Assembly: GCA_964529715.1 (NCBI GenBank)
Contig: CAZGXI010000061.1
Coordinates: forward strand, 1 to 12,979
Direction: 5' to 3'
DNA length: 12,979 bases
Source of the DNA: CAZGXI01 sp964529715
Lineage (GTDB): Bacteria; Chloroflexota; Anaerolineae; Aggregatilineales; Ch27
Of the stretch, positions 7,621 to 12,979 are shown in pieces (position 1 is the stretch's first letter; every line of letters starts with the position of its first letter). Made by a program: the position numbers and the translations under genes. The notes beneath the pieces were generated by a model. That model was not told the origin of the DNA. It made no database searches and worked only from the letters and a program-made list of their open reading frames with translations.

Positions 7621-7914
7621 TCAGCGCCCGGCGGTCATCTGCCGGTACAGATTTACGCACAGGTACAGCAGTGCCGCCCCCCCCAAGAACAACAACACGT
7701 CGCCCAGGGGATCGCCCAACGCCCGATCGATGCTGGCGTAGTAGGCCGACGCCAAGCCAAAAATCACCATCGGCAGGACAAAGAAGCGATAGCGCGTGTT
7801 CTCACCCGTGAGGTTCTGGTAAAAGCGCGCCATGAGCAACACAATCGCCAACAGCGCGGCCAGCGGAAACCAGGCATAAATGGTTAGAAGCTGGAGCAGA
7901 CTCAGGGTGTCCAT
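7621..7914 (-). CDS. Small three-helix membrane protein, function unknown
   Basis: From ATG 7914 this is 97 residues with three hydrophobic segments at about 10-29, 43-60 and 71-90. The frame is open upstream to 7983, but that region overlaps the end of the KaiC-like gene and encodes a charged, low-quality stretch, so the inner start, 25 nt past that stop, is chosen. A Shine-Dalgarno-like AGGGAGAAAGG lies about 17 nt upstream of this ATG, which is far, so the exact start is uncertain. The protein looks like a diverged relative of the next gene product (same three-helix layout and a YR(F/W)F motif opening helix two). No known family is recognised. Confidence 0.72.
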   Translation of the reverse strand: MDTLSLLQLLTIYAWFPLAALLAIVLLMARFYQNLTGENTRYRFFVLPMVIFGLASAYYASIDRALGDPLGDVLLFLGGAALLYLCVNLYRQMTAGR

Positions 7915-7939
7915 TTCGGGGGCCGCCGTGCCTTTCTCC

Positions 7940-8716
7940 CTACTTGCGCGCGCGCGGGCGGCCAAACGCCAGTCCAAAGGCATCGGCCATGCTCGGCGTC
8001 GGACTGCCGCTCATGATTCCCTGCTGACCCTCGAATTTGGCCTGCACCTCCAGCCCGTGTCCGGTGATCGTATACTGGCGGATGTCTTTAGCGTGATCAG
8101 AACCGCGCAGTTTGAGCACCAGCAGCGCCCGCTGAATTTCACTGGCGATCTCCACGTAGCGCAACAGCAGATAGCTGTCGGTTACGAAGGCCAGGTCCTG
8201 AGACAGGTCGCCGCTGCCGCCGAACAAGGCGCCGCTCTCGCGGGTCAGGATAGCCGTGAGGCCGACCCGCTTGAGCGCATTGACAAACTCAAAGACGATC
8301 TCGCGCAGCCCCAACCGGTCCCGCGTGATACGCTCGAAATGGGAAACACTATCCACCAGGATACGCTGTGCCCCGATTTCTGCCGCGTGCCGTTCCAACA
8401 CACCGCCCACCCACTGCAAGTCTTCGCGCGTCACCTCTGGGCTGGTCATCACCACGCGCAGTTTGCCCTGCGCTTCCAGGGCCGGAAAGTCCCAACCGAA
8501 CGAAGCCGCATCCCGGTAGTACTGCTGAGGGAACTCCTCAAAAGTCAGAATCAGCCCCGGCTCCTGGCAAGCGGTGATGCCGTGATAGATGAACTGCATT
8601 CCCAGCGTGCTCTTGCCGGTGCCGGGCGCTCCTTCCACCAGGTTTGCCGTCTGGGGCAAGAACCCTCCCCGCAGCATCTCGTCCAGGCCCATGATTCCGG
8701 TCGCTTTGCGCTCCAT
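7940..8716 (-). CDS. Single-domain KaiC-like RecA-superfamily ATPase
   Basis: The product is a 258-residue P-loop ATPase of the KaiC/RadA-like branch. It opens with the family pattern TGIMGLDEMLRGGFL (6-20), then Walker A GAPGTGKST (29-37), the strand LILTFEE with the paired acidic residues E60-E61 expected for KaiC-type catalysis, and Walker B RILVDSV (118-124, D122). It has one ATPase domain, unlike the two of cyanobacterial KaiC, and no kaiA or kaiB lies nearby. Such stand-alone homologues are common in archaea and Chloroflexota and are thought to act in signalling or regulation rather than timekeeping. ATG 8716 is chosen over upstream in-frame codons because AAGGGGG lies 5-6 nt before it and the family motif follows directly. 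It sits 14 nt after the winged-helix gene, suggesting the two products act together. Confidence 0.9.
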   Translation of the reverse strand: MERKATGIMGLDEMLRGGFLPQTANLVEGAPGTGKSTLGMQFIYHGITACQEPGLILTFEEFPQQYYRDAASFGWDFPALEAQGKLRVVMTSPEVTREDLQWVGGVLERHAAEIGAQRILVDSVSHFERITRDRLGLREIVFEFVNALKRVGLTAILTRESGALFGGSGDLSQDLAFVTDSYLLLRYVEIASEIQRALLVLKLRGSDHAKDIRQYTITGHGLEVQAKFEGQQGIMSGSPTPSMADAFGLAFGRPRARK

Positions 8717-8730
8717 GGCCGCCCCCTTAT

Positions 8731-9105
8731 TTAGCGCATCCCCTGAATGACATGGTAGATCGCCTTGATGCGGAACTGCCGGTCCTCGCAAGCCAGGATA
8801 AACCGCCGGATCAGGGCACGCACCTCCTCATCCGTCGCCAGCGTGAAGACAGTCATGTTCGAGACCCTGGAAGTCTGCAATATCCCGGCTTCGGTCAGGC
8901 TGAGCAATTCCTTTTCCGTCGCGCCTGCCTCACGCCCGGTATAGCGGGCGATGTTGGCTGCCGTGTCCGCCGTATGCGGGTTGTCGTGAAAGAAGCGCAC
9001 GAGGTCCCATTTGATGAAGGAGTTTACTCCCTTGCGGATGAACTCCAACAGTCGAGGATCCATCTCTTCCATCAACCGCGCAGCATAATCATCCTGGCCC
9101 GTCAT
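8731..9105 (-). CDS. Small winged-helix-like protein
   Basis: From ATG 9105 the product has 124 residues. Residues about 30-95 read as a winged-helix fold: helices at WDLVRFFHDNP, AANIARYTG and ATEKELLSLTEAGIL, then a short beta wing (TSRVSNMTVFTLA). The turn AGIL followed by a variable wing is typical of regulators of the ArsR/MarR type. The C-terminal helix (EEVRALIRRFILAC) could dimerise. DNA binding is likely but unproven; many such domains mediate protein contacts. The start is supported by AAGGGA 6-7 nt upstream; an in-frame ATG at 9141 would overlap the secA stop. It begins 38 nt after secA and ends 14 nt before the KaiC-like ATPase, so it may regulate the operon or serve as the ATPase's effector. 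Confidence 0.8.
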   Translation of the reverse strand: MTGQDDYAARLMEEMDPRLLEFIRKGVNSFIKWDLVRFFHDNPHTADTAANIARYTGREAGATEKELLSLTEAGILQTSRVSNMTVFTLATDEEVRALIRRFILACEDRQFRIKAIYHVIQGMR

Positions 9106-9143
9106 TGCCCATCCCTTCTCTGCCCGCACCGGCGCCAGCATCC

Positions 9144-11951
<2,808 letters not shown>

Positions 11952-11973
11952 GCTTCCTCTAAAGAGATGGTGC

Positions 11974-11999
11974 TTGTGCCTTGTTGTTACAAAGCACAA
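11974..11999 (-). promoter_or_regulatory. Inverted repeat in the secA leader
   Basis: On the minus strand TTGTGCTTTGT and ACAAGGCACAA form 11-bp arms (one T-G wobble) around a 4-nt AACA loop. The element lies 22 nt upstream of the secA start codon, between the predicted promoter and the Shine-Dalgarno, so it would be in the mRNA leader. It has no U-run that would make it a terminator. It could be an operator or an RNA hairpin that affects translation or stability. Confidence 0.55.
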
Positions 12000-12037
12000 A
12001 CTTATTTTCGGCCCTAAATCCTGACACAACAATAGGG

Positions 12038-12046
12038 ATTATAGCA
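12038..12046 (-). promoter_or_regulatory. Extended -10 promoter for the secA operon
   Basis: The minus strand reads TGCTATAAT, a perfect -10 hexamer with the TGn extension. No good -35 is visible 16-18 bp upstream, which is acceptable for extended -10 promoters. Transcription would start near 12031, giving a leader of about 80 nt. The position between the DUF1152 remnant and secA fits. Confidence 0.5.
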
Positions 12047-12091
12047 CAGTCGCCTCAGAGATACGTTAGAACCTCTGCAAGCCCATCGGGG

Positions 12092-12805
12092 CTATGCCCA
12101 GGGAACCCGGTTGGGGGGACGCCTGGGAAGAAGCTGCCGCAGTTGGTGGGTGACGAACATGGCCTCCCGGAGGGAAGTCGTCGTGAGCAACTGCGAGAGG
12201 AGAAAATTCCGCCGCGCTACCGCTTCGAGATCGAAGAACCAGTAGATCGGCATCAGCGGCGAAATCCACAGGTGGCTCCCGCGAGTCGCGTCCGTCAGGT
12301 GGAAGTCGCCGAAATGCCCCTGAACGGCGGAGACGACCGACGAACTGATGATACTGGGGGCATGGTGGGGCCGGCTCTGGACGTAAAGCACGGCGTCCTC
12401 GTACAGCTGGTAGGATTCCATCTGGCGGAGCAGCGAGCAGGTGCCGAGCAGCGCTTCCGCCTCGGCCAGCGCCGCGATATTTTCAAAAGCCTGCGCATAG
12501 GTCAGGTGTTCTTCCGCCCCCAGCCCGATGCAGCCCATCAGCCGGACGGGAACCTGGCGAAGTTCGCTCACGGCGCACAGCGAGATCGAGTCCTCGATCA
12601 GGGTGCCCGGTTCCGCCTCGTCACCGTGCATCAAGCTGTCTACCCTGCCGTCGATGATCAGGATACCGTCAATCGACAGGCGCTCGACCAGGGCGTGATA
12701 GCTCTCCAGCAGCGGAATCACCCCGGTTTTCTCGAAGCACCAGATGGTGACTTCTTCTCCCCGCTTCTGGCGGAACCACTTCGCCAGGAAAAACTCAGGA
12801 AAGTG
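12092..12805 (-). pseudogene. DUF1152 family gene, N-terminal part lost at an IS200/IS605 junction
   Basis: The remaining 230-odd codons match the DUF1152 family, whose biochemical role is unknown. Recognisable pieces are HFPEFFLAKWFRQKRGEEV, then DGILIIDGRVDSLMHGDE (family pattern, from memory, close to DGGxDSLMxGDE), TLIEDSISLCAV and GLGAEE. Family members are about 300 residues and start with a glycine-rich nucleotide-like motif; roughly the first 80-90 residues are missing here. The frame runs back only into the right end of the transposon, where a GTG at 12844 lies in the hairpin-flanking sequence and would add 13 foreign residues without a visible ribosome-binding site. I therefore call it a broken gene, though a shortened product cannot be excluded. 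It ends 48 nt before the secA -10 hexamer. Confidence 0.75.
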
Positions 12806-12811
12806 ACGACT

Positions 12812-12831
12812 CCGCCGTCTAAAGGCGGCGG
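12812..12831. repeat. Right-end hairpin of the IS200/IS605 element
   Basis: CCGCCG (12812-12817) pairs with CGGCGG (12826-12831) around an 8-nt loop; an alternative pairing CCGCC/GGCGG is shifted by two to three bases. The tnpB stop codon lies in the loop. In this family such hairpins are bound by the TnpA transposase and form part of the RNA that guides TnpB. Confidence 0.7.
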
Positions 12832-12979
12832 CTTCCCAGGGCACGCCTGACCCAGTGGTCTACGTTACGCCCTGGCCGCTCCGTCCGAGCGGGTTTGAGT
12901 TCGGTCAACGCCTTGAATAAGATGTTCCGGGCGGCGTTGAGGTCCCGGTCAAGGACAAGACCACAGTGAGGGCAGTCGT
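12819..12979 (-). CDS. tnpB: TnpB (OrfB) RNA-guided nuclease, C-terminal 52 residues, cut by window edge
   Basis: Only the end of the gene is inside the window. The visible protein starts DCPHCGLVLDRDLNAARNIL: the second CxxC pair of the zinc ribbon followed by the DRDxNAAxNI segment with the last RuvC catalytic aspartate. This is diagnostic for TnpB of IS200/IS605 and IS1341-type elements. The remaining 30 residues are basic and end at TAG (12819-12821) inside the right-end hairpin. TnpB proteins are programmable DNA nucleases, ancestral to Cas12, that keep the transposon at its donor site. The CDS runs on past position 12979, so completeness cannot be judged. Confidence 0.88.
   Translation of the reverse strand, partial: DCPHCGLVLDRDLNAARNILFKALTELKPARTERPGRNVDHWVRRALGSRRL

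Larger units (their letters stand above)
12803..12979 (-). mobile_element. IS200/IS605-family element, right end (partial, runs off the window)
   Basis: The TnpB C-terminus is followed at once by a GC-rich hairpin and then by unrelated DUF1152 coding sequence beginning near 12802. A subterminal hairpin close to the tnpB stop is typical of the right end of these elements, which move as single strands and leave no target duplication. The exact boundary (after GTCAC on the minus strand) is my estimate, good to within a few bases. Whether a tnpA transposase is present lies outside the window. Confidence 0.75.
12803..12979 (-). ncRNA. Possible omega-RNA scaffold (right-end RNA) for TnpB
   Basis: In characterised IS200/IS605 elements the guide RNA scaffold comes from the 3' end of tnpB plus the right end, and the guide itself is the adjoining flank. 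The same arrangement is present here: tnpB end, hairpin, boundary near 12803, and then flank. The guide would be about the first 16-20 nt on the minus strand from 12802 downwards, which is DUF1152 coding sequence. No promoter or processing site is visible, so this is inferred from synteny. Confidence 0.35.

Noticed and set aside
6697..7887. A 396-codon open frame on the plus strand opposite the kinase and small membrane proteins
   Set aside because: The sequence is a low-quality His/Gln/Arg-rich shadow; the minus-strand frames encode recognisable GAF domains and membrane helices.
12080..12093. Small hairpin AGCCC-ATCG-GGGCT at the end of the DUF1152 remnant as a terminator
   Set aside because: The stem is only 5 bp, overlaps the stop codon, and is not followed by a U-run on the minus strand.

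Overview
This GC-rich bacterial window most resembles a Chloroflexota (Anaerolineae-like) genome. That placement is an inference from gene content: a lone KaiC-like ATPase, a multi-GAF sensor kinase, a membrane-anchored Pro/Ala-rich protein, an IS200/IS605-type TnpB and GC-rich intergenic palindromes. No rRNA or other phylogenetic marker is present to prove it.

Layout: the left edge carries the 5' part of dnaE (minus strand, cut by the window edge). A 221-bp divergent region containing a good promoter for dnaE separates it from mutM (fpg, plus strand). About 100 bp later, on the same strand, is a gene for a membrane-anchored protein of unknown function that appears to contain two copies of a small domain. 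A short convergent intergenic region (2837-3048) holds three palindromes, one of which looks like an intrinsic terminator.

From about 12040 down to 3049 everything reads on the minus strand as one tightly packed gene string. Its order is secA, a small winged-helix-like protein, a single-domain KaiC-like ATPase, two small three-helix membrane proteins, a triple-GAF histidine kinase, adenosine deaminase and a metallo-beta-lactamase-fold hydrolase. Gaps are 14-38 nt, and the last two junctions overlap (11 and 4 nt). An extended -10 promoter and a hairpin in the leader precede secA. The middle five genes look like a signalling module with no response regulator in the window. The housekeeping gene secA in front and the two metabolic enzymes behind would be co-expressed with it.

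The right end (12092-12979) shows an IS200/IS605-family element whose tnpB C-terminus and right-end hairpin abut a DUF1152 gene that has lost its N-terminal part. This is a clear insertion scar. In known TnpB systems the RNA guide is read from the flank beyond the right end, so here it would come from DUF1152 sequence.

The most interesting points are the KaiC-like/winged-helix/3-TM/GAF-kinase cassette, the TnpB/DUF1152 junction, the duplicated module in the membrane-anchored protein, and the palindrome cluster at 2884-3006.
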